From NCBI GenBank assembly GCA_930367205.1, contig OV884015.1, positions 1,054,001 through 1,118,000 of the forward strand: a stretch of 64,000 nucleotides of DNA. Reading direction: 5' to 3'. Source of the DNA: Acanthosoma haemorrhoidale (Eukaryota > Arthropoda > Insecta > Hemiptera > Acanthosomatidae). Both the position numbers and the translations under genes were made by a program. Positions 23,602 through 39,105 of this stretch are shown piece after piece; position 1 is the stretch's first letter; each line of letters opens with the position of its first letter. Below the pieces are notes generated by a model. That model searched no databases and had not been told where the DNA came from. It worked only from the letters and a program-made list of their open reading frames with translations.

Positions 23602-24021
23602 TTTGTTCCCACGAATGCGGGGGAAGTTACTCTGCAGGTATTGCCCCCTCTCCCTGCAGAGGGCATTTAATACAATGGGGTGCGCCTGGTGCCCCAAGGG
23701 GGTCAATTAGAGACAGTGCATTTTTATACACCCCCTGCCATTCAGCCACAGCTCGAGCTCCTCTACACTTGGCTTGGGTGTTTAAGAGATCTCCACATGG
23801 ATTCCATGAGGAGATCCCGCCTCTGTCGTCCGCGAGTCCATCGGACTCCCCAGGGGGTACTACTTGGAGGTGACAGTAGGCGTTGGTGGGGATAGGTCAG
23901 ACTGGGAGTTCACAAGCAGTGAGTAGGGCACTATTGCTTGATTCCTCCGCTACGAGTAAAGGAGACCCCCGCACCTGTCTCCCTCTCTAGTCTTTCCATT
24001 ACCCTACCCATTTACCCCCCA
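23602..24021 (-). promoter_or_regulatory. LINE 5' leader (presumed internal promoter region)
   Basis: 420 bp between the 5' end and the ATG at 23601. In element orientation it begins with T and a six-G run (TGGGGGGTAAATGGG). The main frame is closed upstream by TAA at 23707-23709. LINEs of this group normally carry an internal promoter in the leader so that new copies remain transcribable; this is family knowledge and no specific promoter motif was identified. The abrupt start against a perfect target-site duplication argues against 5' truncation. Confidence 0.6.
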
Positions 24022-24034
24022 ACAGCACACAATT
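24022..24034. repeat. Target-site duplication, right copy
   Basis: ACAGCACACAATT, identical to 18655-18667. It continues as ATATTCGACATCATTCATG, the right part of the satellite monomer split by the LINE. Confidence 0.95.
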
Positions 24035-26170
24035 ATATTCGACATCATTCATGTTATATTCATTCGTAACTTAAATCATACGATCGTATCACGTGATACA
24101 ATAAGTTCAAATGATGCGGTACACAATCATATTCGACATCATTTGATGTTATATTTACTCGTAACTTTTCTCATACGATCGTATCACGTGAAACAATGAG
24201 TGCTAATGATACATTATACAATCATATTCAACATCATTTGATGTTATATTCACTCGTAACTTGAATCATACGATCGTATCACGTGATACAATGAGTGCCA
24301 ATGATACGGCACACTATCATATTCGACATCATTTGATGTTATATTTACTCGTAACTTTAATCATACGATCGTATCACGTGAAACAACGAGTGCTAATGAT
24401 ACATTATACAATCATATTCAACATCATTTAATGTTATATTCACGCGAAACTTAAATCATACGATCGTATCACGTGATTGAATGAGTGCCAATGATATGGC
24501 ACAAAATCAAATTCGACATCATTTGATGGTATATTCACTCGTAACTTTATTCTTACGATCGTATCACATGATACAATAAGTGCCAATGATACAGCACACT
24601 ATCATATTCGACATCATTTGATGTTATATTCACTCGAAACTTTAATCATACGATCATATCACGTGATACCATGAGTGCTAATGATTAGGCACACAATCAT
24701 ATTCGACATCATTTGATGTTATGTTCACGCGAAACTTTAATCATACAATCATATCACGTGATTGAATGAGTGCCAATGATTAGGCACACAATCATATTCG
24801 ACATCATTTGATGTTATGTTCACGCGAAACTTGAATCATACGATTGTAACATTTGATACAATGAGTTCAAATAATACGGTACACAATCATATTCTACATC
24901 ATTTGATGTTATGTTTACTCGTAACTATAATCATACGACCGTATCACGTGATTGAATGAATGCCAATGATATGGCACACAATCATATTCGACATCATTTG
25001 ATGTTATATTCACTGGTACCATGAATCGTACGATCGTATCACGTGATACCATGAGTGCTAATGATTAGGCACACTATCATATTTGACATCATCTGATGTT
25101 ATTGATACGGTATACGAGCATGTTTGACATCATTTAATGTTATATTAACTCGTAAGTTTAATCATACGATCGTATCACGTAAAACAATGAGTGCCAATGA
25201 TACATTATACAATCATATTCAACATCATTTGATGTTATATTCACTCGTAACTTGAATCACACGATCGTATCACGTGATACAATGAGTTCAAATGATACGG
25301 TACACAATCATATTCGACATCATTTGATGTTATGTTTACTCGTTACTTTAATCTTACGATCGTATCACGTGATACAATGAGTGCTAATGATACAGCACAC
25401 TATCATATTTGACATCATTTGATGTTATATTCACTCGTAAGTTTAATCATACGATCGTATCACGTGATACAATGAGTGCCAATGATACATTATACAATCA
25501 TATTCAACATCATTTGATGTTATCTTCACTCGTAACTTTCATCATACGATCGTATCACGTGATATAATGGGTGCCAATGATACGGTACACTATCAAAATC
25601 GACATCATCTGATGTTATTGATACGGTATATCAGCATGGTTGACATCATTTAATGTTATATTCACTCGTAAGTTTAATCATACGATCGTATCACGTGATA
25701 CAATGAGTGCCGATGATACATTATACAATCATATTCAACATCATTTGATGTTATATTTACTTGTAACTTTCATCATACGATCGTATCACTTGATACAATG
25801 AGTGCCAATGATACGGCACACTATCATATTCGACATCATTTGATGTTATATTTACTCGTAACTTTAATCATACGATCGTATCACGTGAAACAACGAGTGC
25901 TAATGATACATTATACAATCATATTCAACATCATTTAATGTTATATTCACGCGAAACTTTAATCATACGATCGTATCACGTGATTGAATGAGTGCCAATG
26001 AAAGGGCACACAATCAAATTTGACATCATTTGATGGTATATTCACTCGTAACTTTATTCTTACGATCGTATCACATGATACAATAAGTGCCAATGATACA
26101 GCACACTATCATATTTGACATCATTTGATGTTATATTCACCCGAAACTTTCATCATACGATCGTATCACG

Positions 26171-28912
26171 TGATTGAATGAGTGCCAATAATACGGCACA
26201 CAATCATATTCGACATCATTTGATGTTATATTCACTCGTGACTTGAATCATACGATCGTATCACGTGATACCATGAGTGATAATGATTAGGCACACTATC
26301 TTATTCAACATCATTTGATGTTATATTCACTCGAAACTTTAATCATACGATCATATCACGTGATACCATGAGTGCTAATGATTAGGCACACAATCATATT
26401 CGACATCATTTGATGTTATGTTCACGCGAAACTTTAATCATACAATCATATCACGTGATTGAATGAGTGCCAATGATTAGGCACACAATCATATTCGACA
26501 TCATTTGATGTTATGTTCACGTGAAACTTGAATCATACGATTGTAACACGTGATACAATAAATTCAAATGATACGGTACACAATCATATTCCACATCATT
26601 TGATGTTATGTTTACTCGTAACTTTAATTATACGATCATATCACGTGATTGAATGAGTGCCAATGATATGACACACAATCATATTCGACAGCATTTGATG
26701 TTATATTCACTCGTAACTTGAATCATACGATTGTATCACGTGATACAATGAGTGCTAATGCTACAGCACACAATCATATTCGACATCATCTGATGTTATT
26801 GATACGGTATACGAGCACTTTTGACATCATTTAATGTTATATTAACTCGTAAGTTCAATCATACGATCGTATCACGTAAAACAATGAGTGCCAATGATAC
26901 ATTATACAATTATATTCAACATCATTTGATGTTATGTTTACTCGTAACTTTAATTATACGATCATATCACGTGATTGAATGAGTGCCAATGATATGACAC
27001 ACAATCATATTCGACATCATTTGATGTTATATTCACTCGTAACTTGAATCATACGATTGTATCACGTGATACAATGAGTGCTAATGATACAGCACACAAT
27101 CATATTCGACATCATTTGATGTTATATTCACTCGTACCTTGAATCATACGATCGTATCACGTGATACTATGAGTGCTAATGATTAGGCACACTATCTTAT
27201 TTGACATCATTAGATGTTATATTCACTCGTAACTTTAATCATACGATCATATCACGTGATACAATGAGTGCTACTGATACAGCACACAATCATATTCGAC
27301 ATCATTTGATGTTATATTCACTCGTTACTTGAATCATACGATTATATCACGTGATACAATGAGTGCTAATGATACAGCACACTATCATATTCGACATCAT
27401 TTGATGATATATTCACTCGTACCTTGAATCATACGATCGTATCACGTGATACTATGAGTGCTAATGATTAGGCACACTATCTTATTTGACATCATTAGAT
27501 GTTATATTCACTCGTAACTTTAATCATACGATCGTATCACGTGATTGAATGAGTGCCAATAATACGGCACACAATCATATTCGACATCATTTGATGTTAT
27601 ATTCACTCGTGACTTGAATCATACGATCGTATCACGTGATACCATGAGTGATAATGATTAGGCACACTATCTTATTCAACATCATTTGATGTTATATTCA
27701 CTCGAAACTTTAATCATACGATCATATCACGTGATACCATGAGTGCTAATGATTAGGCACACAATCATATTCGACATCATTTGATGTTATGTTCACGCGA
27801 AACTTTAATCATACAATCATATCACGTGATTGAATGAGTGCCAATGATTAGGCACACAATCATATTCGACATCATTTGATGTTATGTTCACGTGAAACTT
27901 GAATCATACGATTGTAACACGTGATACAATAAATTCAAATGATACGGTACACAATCATATTCCACATCATTTGATGTTATGTTTACTCGTAACTTTAATT
28001 ATACGATCATATCACGTGATTGAATGAGTGCCAATGATATGACACACAATCATATTCGACAGCATTTGATGTTATATTCACTCGTAACTTGAATCATACG
28101 ATTGTATCACGTGATACAATGAGTGCTAATGCTACAGCACACAATCATATTCGACATCATCTGATGTTATTGATACGGTATACGAGCACTTTTGACATCA
28201 TTTAATGTTATATTAACTCGTAAGTTCAATCATACGATCGTATCACGTAAAACAATGAGTGCCAATGATACATTATACAATTATATTCAACATCATTTGA
28301 TGTTATGTTTACTCGTAACTTTAATTATACGATCATATCACGTGATTGAATGAGTGCCAATGATATGACACACAATCATATTCGACATCATTTGATGTTA
28401 TATTCACTCGTAACTTGAATCATACGATTGTATCACGTGATACAATGAGTGCTAATGATACAGCACACAATCATATTCGACATCATTTGATGTTATATTC
28501 ACTCGTACCTTGAATCATACGATCGTATCACGTGATACTATGAGTGCTAATGATTAGGCACACTATCTTATTTGACATCATTAGATGTTATATTCACTCG
28601 TAACTTTAATCATACGATCATATCACGTGATACAATGAGTGCTACTGATACAGCACACAATCATATTCGACATCATTTGATGTTATATTCACTCGTTACT
28701 TGAATCATACGATTATATCACGTGATACAATGAGTGCTAATGATACAGCACACTATCATATTCGACATCATTTGATGATATATCCACTCGTACCTTGAAT
28801 CATACGATCGTATCACGTGATACTATGAGTGCTAATGATTAGGCACACTATCTTATTTGACATCATTAGATGTTATATTCACTCGTAACTTTAATCATAC
28901 GATCATATCACG
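26171..28912 (+). repeat. Two-copy tandem duplication, 1371-bp unit
   Basis: TGATTGAATGAGTGCCAATA begins at 26171 and again at 27542, 1371 bp apart (14 full + 1 short monomer). The copies share rare variants: TTCAACATC after TATCTTA, AATAAATTCAAATG, GACAGCATTTG and GCTAATGCTACAGC. One difference seen is GATATATTCACTC near 27412 against GATATATCCACTC near 28783. The end points are approximate. Confidence 0.85.
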
Positions 28913-30458
28913 TGATACAATGAGTGCTACTGATACAGCACACTATCTTTTTTGACATCATTAGATGTTATATTCACTCGTAACTTTAATCATACGATCA
29001 TATCACGTGATACAATGAGTGCTACTGATACAGCACACAATCATATTCGACATCATTTGATGTTATATTCACTCGTTACTTGAATCATACGATTATATCA
29101 CGTGATACAATGAGTGCTAATGATACAGCACACAATCATATTCGACATCATTTGATGTTATATTGACTCGTAACTTGAATCATACGACCGTATCACGTGA
29201 TTGAATGAATGCCAATGATATGGCACACTATCTTTTTTGACATCATTAGATGTTATATTCACTCGTAACTTTAATCATACGATCATATCACGTGATACAA
29301 TGAGTGCTACTGATACAGCACACAATCATATTCGACATCATTTGATGTTATATTCACTCGTTACTTGAATCATACGATCGTATCACGTGATACAATAAGT
29401 TTAAATGATACGGTAAACAATCATATTCGACATCATTTGATGTTATATCCATCCTAAACTTTAATCATACGATCGTATCACGTGAAACAATGAGTGCTAA
29501 TGATACAGCACACAATCATATTCGACATCATTTGATGTTATATTCACTCGTAACTTGAATCATACGACCGTATCACGTGATTGAATGAGTGCCAATGATT
29601 AGGCACACAATCATATTCGACATCATTTGATGTTATGTTCACGCGAAACTTGAATCATACGATTGTAACACGTGATACAATGAGTTCAAATAATACGGTA
29701 CACAATCATTTTCCACATCATTTGATGTTATGTTTACTCGTAACTATAATCATACGACCGTATCACGTGATTGAATGAATGCCAATGATATGGCACACAA
29801 TCATATTCGACATCATTTGATGTTATATTCACTGGTACCATGAATCGTACGATCGTATCACGTGATACCATGAGTGCTAATGATTAGGCACACTATCATA
29901 TTTGACATCATCTGATGTTATTGATACGGTATACGAGCATGTTTGACATCATTTAATGTTATATTAACTCGTAAGTTTAATCATACGATCGTATCACGTA
30001 AAACAATGAGTGCCAATGATACATTATACAATCATATTCAACATCATTTGATGTTATATTCACTCGTAACTTGAATCACACGATCGTATCACGTGATACA
30101 ATGAGTTCAAATGATACGGTACACAATCATATTCGACATCATTTGATGTTATGTTTACTCGTTACTTTAATCTTACGATCGTATCACGTGATACAATGAG
30201 TGCCAATGATACAGCACACTATCATATTTGACATCATTTGATGTTATATTCACTCGTAAGTTTAATCATACGATCGTATCACGTGATACAATGAGTGCCA
30301 ATGATACATTATACAATCATATTCAACATCATTTGATGTTATCTTCACTCGTAACTTTCATCATACGATCGTATCACGTGATATAATGAGTGCCAATGAT
30401 ACGGTACACTATCATAATCGACATCATCTGATGTTATTGATACGGTATACCAGCATGG

Positions 30459-33010
30459 TTGACATCATTTAATGTTATATTCACTCGTAAGTTTAATCAT
30501 ACGATCGTATCACGTGATACAATGAGTGCCAATGATACGGCACACTATCATATTCGACATCATTTGATGTTATATTTACTCGTAACTTTAATCATACGAT
30601 CGTATCACGTGAAACAACGAGTGCTAATGATACATTATACAATCATATTCAACATCATTTAATGTTATATTCACGCGAAACTTTAATCATACGATCGTAT
30701 CACGTGATTGAATGAGTGCCAATGAAAGGGCACACAATCAAATTCGACATCATTTGATGGTATATTCACTCGTAATTTTATTCTTACGATCGTATCACAT
30801 GATACAATAAGTGCCAATGATACAGCACACTATCATATTTGACATCATTTGATGTTATATTCACCCGAAACTTTCATCATACGATCGTATCACGTGATTG
30901 AATGAGTGCCAATAATACGGCACACAATCATATTCGACATCATTTGATGTTATATTCACTCGTGACTTGAATCATACGATCGTATCACGTGATACAATGA
31001 GTGATAATGATTAGGCACACTATCTTATTCGACATCATTTGATGTTATATTCACTCGTAACTTTAATCATACGATCATATCACGTGATACCATGAGTGCT
31101 ACTGATACAGCACACTATCTTTTTTGACATCATTAGATGTTATATTCACTCGTAACTTTAATCATACGAACATATCACGTGATACAATGAGTGCTAATGA
31201 TACAGCACACAATCATATTCGACATCATTTGATGTTATATTCACTCGTTACTTGAATCATACGATTATATCACGTGATACAATGAGTGCTAATGATACAG
31301 CACACTATCATATTCGACATCATTTGATGATATATTCACTCGTACCTTGAATCATACGATCGTATCACGTGATACTATGAGTGCTAATGATTAGGCACAC
31401 TATCTTATTTGACATCATTAGATGTTATATTCACTCGTAACTTTAATCATACGATCATATCACGTGATACAATGAGTGCTACTGATACAGCACACTATCT
31501 TATTTGACATCATTAGATGTTATATTCACTCGTAACTTTAATCATACGATCATATCACGTGATACAATGAGTGCTACTGATACAGCACACAATCATATTC
31601 GACATCATTTGATGTTATATTCACTCGTTACTTGAATCATACGATTATATCACGTGATACAATGAGTGCTAATGATACAGCACACAATCATATTCGACAT
31701 CATTTGATGTTATATTGACTCGTAACTTGAATCATACGACCGTATCACGTGATTGAATGAATGCCAATGATATGGCACACTATCTTTTTTGACATCATTA
31801 GATGTTATATTCACTCGTAACTTTAATCATACGATCATATCACGTGATACAATGAGTTCTACTGATACAGCACACAATCATATTCGACATCATTTGATGT
31901 TATATTCACTCGTTACTTGAATCATACGATCGTATCACGTGATACAATAAGTTTAAATGATACGGTAAACAATCATATTCGACATCATTTGATGTTATAT
32001 CCATCCTAAACTTTAATCATACGATCGTATCACGTGAAACAATGAGTGCTAATGATACAGCACACAATCATATTCGACATCATTTGATGTTATATTCACT
32101 CGTAACTTGAATCATACGACCGTATCACGTGATTGAATGAGTGCCAATGATTAGGCACACAATCATATTCGACATCATTTGATGTTATGTTCACGCGAAA
32201 CTTGAATCATACGATTGTAACACGTGATACAATGAGTTCAAATAATACGGTACACAATCATATTCCACATCATTTGATGTTATGTTTACTCGTAACTATA
32301 ATCATACGACCGTATCACGTGATTGAATGAATGCCAATGATATGGCACACAATCATATTCGACATCATTTGATGTTATATTCACTGGTACCATGAATCGT
32401 ACGATCGTATCACGTGATACCATGAGTGCTAATGATTAGGCACACTATCATATTTGACATCATCTGATGTTATTGATACGGTATACGAGCATGTTTGACA
32501 TCATTTAATGTTATATTAACTCGTAAGTTTAATCATACGATCGTATCACGTAAAACAATGAGTGCCAATGATACATTATACAATCATATTCAACATCATT
32601 TGATGTTATATTCACTCGTAACTTGAATCACACGATCGTATCACGTGATACAATGAGTTCAAATGATACGGTACACAATCATATTCGACATCATTTGATG
32701 TTATGTTTACTCGTTACTTTAATCTTACGATCGTATCACGTGATACAATGAGTGCCAATGATACAGCACACTATCATATTTGACATCATTTGATGTTATA
32801 TTCACTCGTAAGTTTAATCATACGATCGTATCACGTGATACAATGAGTGCCGATGATACATTATACAATCATATTCAACATCATTTGATGTTATCTTCAC
32901 TCGTAACTTTCATCATACGATCGTATCACGTGATATAATGAGTGCCAATGATACGGTACACTATCATAATCGACATCATCTGATGTTATTGATACGGTAT
33001 ACCAGCATGG
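30459..33010 (+). repeat. 2552-bp higher-order repeat, copy 1
   Basis: Measured from the TTGACATC after the short-monomer marker CAGCATGG (TTG at 30459) to the next such marker at 33011. 2552 = 26 x 95 + 2 x 41, so the unit has 28 monomers. It includes the other short type (GAGCATGTTTGAC) near 32470, which sits in the same relative place in the other units. Confidence 0.88.
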
Positions 33011-34992
33011 TTGACATCATTTAATGTTATATTCACTCGTAAGTTTAATCATACGATCGTATCACGTGATACAATGAGTGCCAATGATACGGCACACTAT
33101 CATATTCGACATCATTTGATGTTATATTTACTCGTAACTTTAATCATACGATCGTATCACGTGAAACAACGAGTGCTAATGATACATTATACAATCATAT
33201 TCAACATCATTTAATGTTATATTCACGCGAAACTTAAATCATACGATCGTATCACGTGATTGAATGAGTGCCAATGAAAGGGCACACAATCAAATTCGAC
33301 ATCATTTGATGGTATATTCACTCGTAATTTTATTCTTACGATCGTATCACATGATACAATAAGTGCCAATGATACAGCACACTATCATATTTGACATCAT
33401 TTGATGTTATATTCACCCGAAACTTTCATCATACGATCGTATCACGTGATTGAATGAGTGCCAATAATACGGCACACAATCATATTCGACATCATTTGAT
33501 GTTATATTCACTCGTGACTTGAATCATACGATCGTATCACGTGATACCATGAGTGATAATGATACAGCACACTATCTTTTTTGACATCATTAGATGTTAT
33601 ATTCACTCGTAACTTTAATCATACGAACATATCACGTGATACAATGAGTGCTACTGATACAGCACACAATCATATTCGACATCATTTGATGTTATATTCA
33701 CTCGTTACTTGAATCATACGATTATATCACGTGATACAATGAGTGCTAATGATACAGCACACAATCATATTCGACATCATTTGATGTTATATTGACTCGT
33801 AACTTGAATCATACGACCGTATCACGTGATTGAATGAATGCCAATGATATGGCACACTATCTTTTTTGACATCATTAGATGTTATATTCACTCGTAACTT
33901 TAATCATACGATCATATCACGTGATACAATGAGTGCTACTGATACAGCACACAATCATATTCGACATCATTTGATGTTATATTCACTCGTTACTTGAATC
34001 ATACGATCGTATCACGTGATACAATAAGTTTAAATGATACGGTAAACAATCATATTCGACATCATTTGATGTTATATCCATCCTAAACTTTAATCATACG
34101 ATCGTATCACGTGAAACAATGAGTGCTAATGATACAGCACACAATCATATTCGACATCATTTGATGTTATATTCACTCGTAACTTGAATCATACGACCGT
34201 ATCACGTCATTGAATGAGTGCCAATGATTAGGCACACAATCATATTCGACATCATTTGATGTTATGTTCACGCGAAACTTGAATCATACGATTGTAACAC
34301 GTGATACAATGAGTTCAAATAATACGGTACACAATCATATTCCACATCATTTGATGTTATGTTTACTCGTAACTATAATCATACGACCGTATCACGTGAT
34401 TGAATGAATGCCAATGATATGGCACACAATCATATTCGACATCATTTGATGTTATATTCACTGGTACCATGAATCGTACGATCGTATCACGTGATACCAT
34501 GAGTGCTAATGATTAGGCACACTATCATATTTGACATCATCTGATGTTATTGATACGGTATACGAGCATGTTTGACATCATTTAATGTTATATTAACTCG
34601 TAAGTTTAATCATACGATCGTATCACGTAAAACAATGAGTGCCAATGATACATTATACAATCATATTCAACATCATTTGATGTTATATTTACTCGTAACT
34701 TGAATCACACGATCGTATCACGTGATACAATGAGTTCAAATGATACGGTACACAATCATATTCGACATCATTTGATGTTATGTTTACTCGTTACTTTAAT
34801 CTTACGATCGTATCACGTGATACAATGAGTGCCAATGATACAGCACACTATCATATTCAACATCATTTGATGTTATCTTCACTCGTAACTTTCATCATAC
34901 GATCGTATCACGTGATATAATGAGTGCCAATGATACGGTACACTATCATAATCGACATCATCTGATGTTATTGATACGGTATACCAGCATGG
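33011..34992 (+). repeat. Contracted higher-order repeat (1982 bp)
   Basis: 1982 = 2552 - 6 x 95, so this unit has 20 full + 2 short monomers. Sequence order otherwise follows copy 1, consistent with loss of six whole monomers in register. Confidence 0.82.
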
Positions 34993-37900
34993 TTGACATC
35001 ATTTAATGTTATATTCACTCGTAAGTTTAATCATACGATCGTATCACGTGATACAATGAGTGCCAATGATACGGCACACTATCATATTCGACATCATTTG
35101 ATGTTATATTTACTCGTAACTTTAATCATACGATCGTATCACGTGAAACAACGAGTGCTAATGATACATTATACAATCATATTCAACATCATTTAATGTT
35201 ATATTCACGCGAAACTTAAATCATACGATCGTATCACGTGATTGAATGAGTGCCAATGAAAGGGCACACAATCAAATTCGACATCATTTGATGGTATATT
35301 CACTCGTAATTTTATTCTTACGATCGTATCACATGATACAATAAGTGCCAATGATACAGCACACTATCATATTTGACATCATTTGATGTTATATTCACCC
35401 GAAACTTTCATCATACGATCGTATCACGTGATTGAATGAGTGCCAATAATACGGCACACAATCATATTCGACATCATTTGATGTTATATTCACTCGTGAC
35501 TTGAATCATACGATCGTATCACGTGATACCATGAGTGATAATGATTAGGCACACTATCTTATTCGACATCATTTGATGTTATATTCACTCGAAACTTTAA
35601 TCATACGATCATATCACGTGATACCATGAGTGCTACTGATACAGCACACTATCTTTTTTGACATCATTAGATGTTATATTCACTCGTAACTTTAATCATA
35701 CGAACATATCACGTGATACAATGAGTGCTACTGATACAGCACACAATCATATTCGACATCATTTGATGTTATATTCACTCGTTACTTGAATCATACGATT
35801 ATATCACGTGATACAATGAGTGCTAATGATACAGCACACTATCATATTCGACATCATTTGATGATATATTCACTCGTACCTTGAATCATACGATCGTATC
35901 ACGTGATACTATGAGTGCTAATGATTAGGCACACTATCTTATTTGACATCATTAGATGTTATATTCACTCGTAACTTTAATCATACGATCATATCACGTG
36001 ATACAATGAGTGCTACTGATACAGCACACTATCTTATTTGACATCATTAGATGTTATATTCACTCGTAACTTTAATCATACGATCATATCACGTGATACA
36101 ATGAGTGCTACTGATACAGCACACAATCATATTCGACATCATTTGATGTTATATTCACTCGTTACTTGAATCATACGATTATATCACGTGATACAATGAG
36201 TGCTAATGATACAGCACACTATCATATTCGACATCATTTGATGTTATATTCACTCGTAACTTGAATCATACGACCGTATCACGTGATTGAATGAATGCCA
36301 ATGATATGGCACACTATCTTTTTTGACATCATTAGATGTTATATTCACTCGTAACTTTAATCATACGATCATATCACGTGATACAATGAGTGCTACTGAT
36401 ACAGCACACAATCATATTCGACATCATTTGATGTTATATTCACTCGTTACTTGAATCATACGATCGTATCACGTGATACAATAAGTTTAAATGATACGGT
36501 AAACAATCATATTCGACATCATTTGATGTTATATCCATCCTAAACTTTAATCATACGATCGTATCACGTGAAACAATGAGTGCTAATGATACAGCACACA
36601 ATCATATTCGACATCATTTGATGTTATATTCACTCGTAACTTGAATCATACGACCGTATCACGTGATTGAATGAGTGCCAATGATTAGGCACACAATCAT
36701 ATTCGACATCATTTGATGTTATGTTCACGCGAAACTTGAATCATACGATTGTAACACGTGATACAATGAGTTCAAATAATACGGTACACAATCATATTCC
36801 ACATCATTTGATGTTATGTTTACTCGTAACTATAATCATACGACCGTATCACGTGATTGAATGAATGCCAATGATATGGCACACAATCATATTCGACATC
36901 ATTTGATGTTATATTCACTGGTACCATGAATCGTACGATCGTATCACGTGATACCATGAGTGCTAATGATTAGGCACACTATCATATTTGACATCATCTG
37001 ATGTTATTGATACGGTATACGAGCATGTTTGACATCATTTAATGTTATATTAACTCGTAAGTTTAATCATACGATCGTATCACGTAAAACAATGAGTGCC
37101 AATGATACATTATACAATCATATTCAACATCATTTGATGTTATATTCACTCGTAACTTGAATCACACGATCGTATCACGTGATACAATGAGTTCAAATGA
37201 TACGGTACACAATCAAATTCGACATCATTTGATGGTATATTCACTCGTAATTTTATTCTTACGATCGTATCACATGATACAATAAGTGCCAATGATACAG
37301 CACACTATCATATTTGACATCATTTGATGTTATATTCACCCGAAACTTTCATCATACGATCGTATCACGTGATTGAATGAGTGCCAATAATACGGCACAC
37401 AATCATATTCGACATCATTTGATGTTATATTCACTCGTGACTTGAATCATACGATCGTATCACGTGATACCATGAGTGATAATGATTAGGCACACTATCT
37501 TATTCGACATCATTTGATGTTATATTCACTCGAAACTTTAATCATACGATCATATCACGTGATACCATGAGTGCTACTGATACAGCACACTATCTTTTTT
37601 GACATCATTAGATGTTATATTCACTCGTAACTTTAATCATACGAACATATCACGTGATACAATGAGTGCTACTGATACAGCACACAATCATATTCGACAT
37701 CATTTGATGTTATATTCACTCGTTACTTGAATCATACGATTATATCACGTGATACAATGAGTGCTAATGATACAGCACACAATCATATTCGACATCATTT
37801 GATGTTATATTGACTCGTAACTTGAATCATACGACCGTATCACGTGATTGAATGAATGCCAATGATATGGCACACTATCTTTTTTGACATCATTAGATGT

Positions 37901-39105
37901 TATATTCACTCGTAACTTTAATCATACGATCATATCACGTGATACAATGAGTGCTACTGATACAGCACACAATCATATTCGACATCATTTGATGTTATAT
38001 TCACTCGTTACTTGAATCATACGATCGTATCACGTGATACAATAAGTTTAAATGATACGGTAAACAATCATATTCGACATCATTTGATGTTATATCCATC
38101 CTAAACTTTAATCATACGATCGTATCACGTGAAACAATGAGTGCTAATGATACAGCACACAATCATATTCGACATCATTTGATGTTATATTCACTCGTAA
38201 CTTGAATCATACGACCGTATCACGTGATTGAATGAGTGCCAATGATTAGGCACACAATCATATTCGACATCATTTGATGTTATGTTCACGCGAAACTTGA
38301 ATCATACGATTGTAACACGTGATACAATGAGTTCAAATAATACGGTACACAATCATATTCCACATCATTTGATGTTATGTTTACTCGTAACTATAATCAT
38401 ACGACCGTATCACGTGATTGAATGAATGCCAATGATATGGCACACAATCATATTCGACATCATTTGATGTTATATTCACTGGTACCATGAATCGTACGAT
38501 CGTATCACGTGATACCATGAGTGCTAATGATTAGGCACACTATCATATTTGACATCATCTGATGTTATTGATACGGTATACGAGCATGTTTGACATCATT
38601 TAATGTTATATTAACTCGTAAGTTTAATCATACGATCGTATCACGTAAAACAATGAGTGCCAATGATACATTATACAATCATATTCAACATCATTTGATG
38701 TTATATTCACTCGTAACTTGAATCACACGATCGTATCACGTGATACAATGAGTTCAAATGATACGGTACACAATCATATTCGACATCATTTGATGTTATG
38801 TTTACTCGTTACTTTAATCTTACGATCGTATCACGTGATACAATGAGTGCCAATGATACAGCACACTATCATATTTGACATCATTTGATGTTATATTCAC
38901 TCGTAAGTTTAATCATACGATCGTATCACGTGATACAATGAGTGCCGATGATACATTATACAATCATATTCAACATCATTTGATGTTATCTTCACTCGTA
39001 ACTTTCATCATACGATCGTATCACGTGATATAATGAGTGCCAATGATACGGTACACTATCATAATCGACATCATCTGATGTTATTGATACGGTATACCAG
39101 CATGG
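34993..39105 (+). repeat. Higher-order repeat pair with an in-register deletion (4113 bp)
   Basis: 4113 = 42 x 95 + 3 x 41, or 2552 + 1561. One CAGCATGG marker is missing. Near 37210 an ACGGTACACAATC monomer runs directly into AAATTCGACATC...GATGGTAT, a combination absent from the regular unit. This marks a deletion of 10 full and 1 short monomer (991 bp) with the phase kept. Confidence 0.8.

Larger units (their letters stand above)
18668..24021 (-). mobile_element. Full-length non-LTR retrotransposon (LINE), LOA/I-group-like
   Basis: 5354 bp inserted in satellite A, read on the minus strand, and flanked by a 13-bp target-site duplication. The order in the element's own direction is: leader 24021-23602, one 1619-codon frame (endonuclease, reverse transcriptase, RNase H, C-terminal cysteine motif), then a 74-bp 3' region ending in an AATAATAAATA tail with no long poly(A). 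No LTRs were seen. The domain set and wording (for example NRNCPWWNNELGKLR and LTSFLMKTLEKVIDRHI) resemble insect LOA-clade elements as I remember them; the I group more broadly is the alternative. The intact frame, perfect flanks and much higher GC than the surroundings all indicate a recent insertion. It is the only non-satellite DNA in the window. Confidence 0.95.

Noticed and set aside
23602..23706. 35-codon N-terminal extension of the LINE protein
   Set aside because: The frame is open, but the upstream first codon is TTG (23704-23706) directly after a TAA. The first ATG is at 23599-23601, and a eukaryotic element would normally start there.
20700..23710. Plus-strand open frames of 64-183 codons antisense to the LINE
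   Set aside because: Shadows of the strongly coding minus strand; no recognised domain and no independent support.
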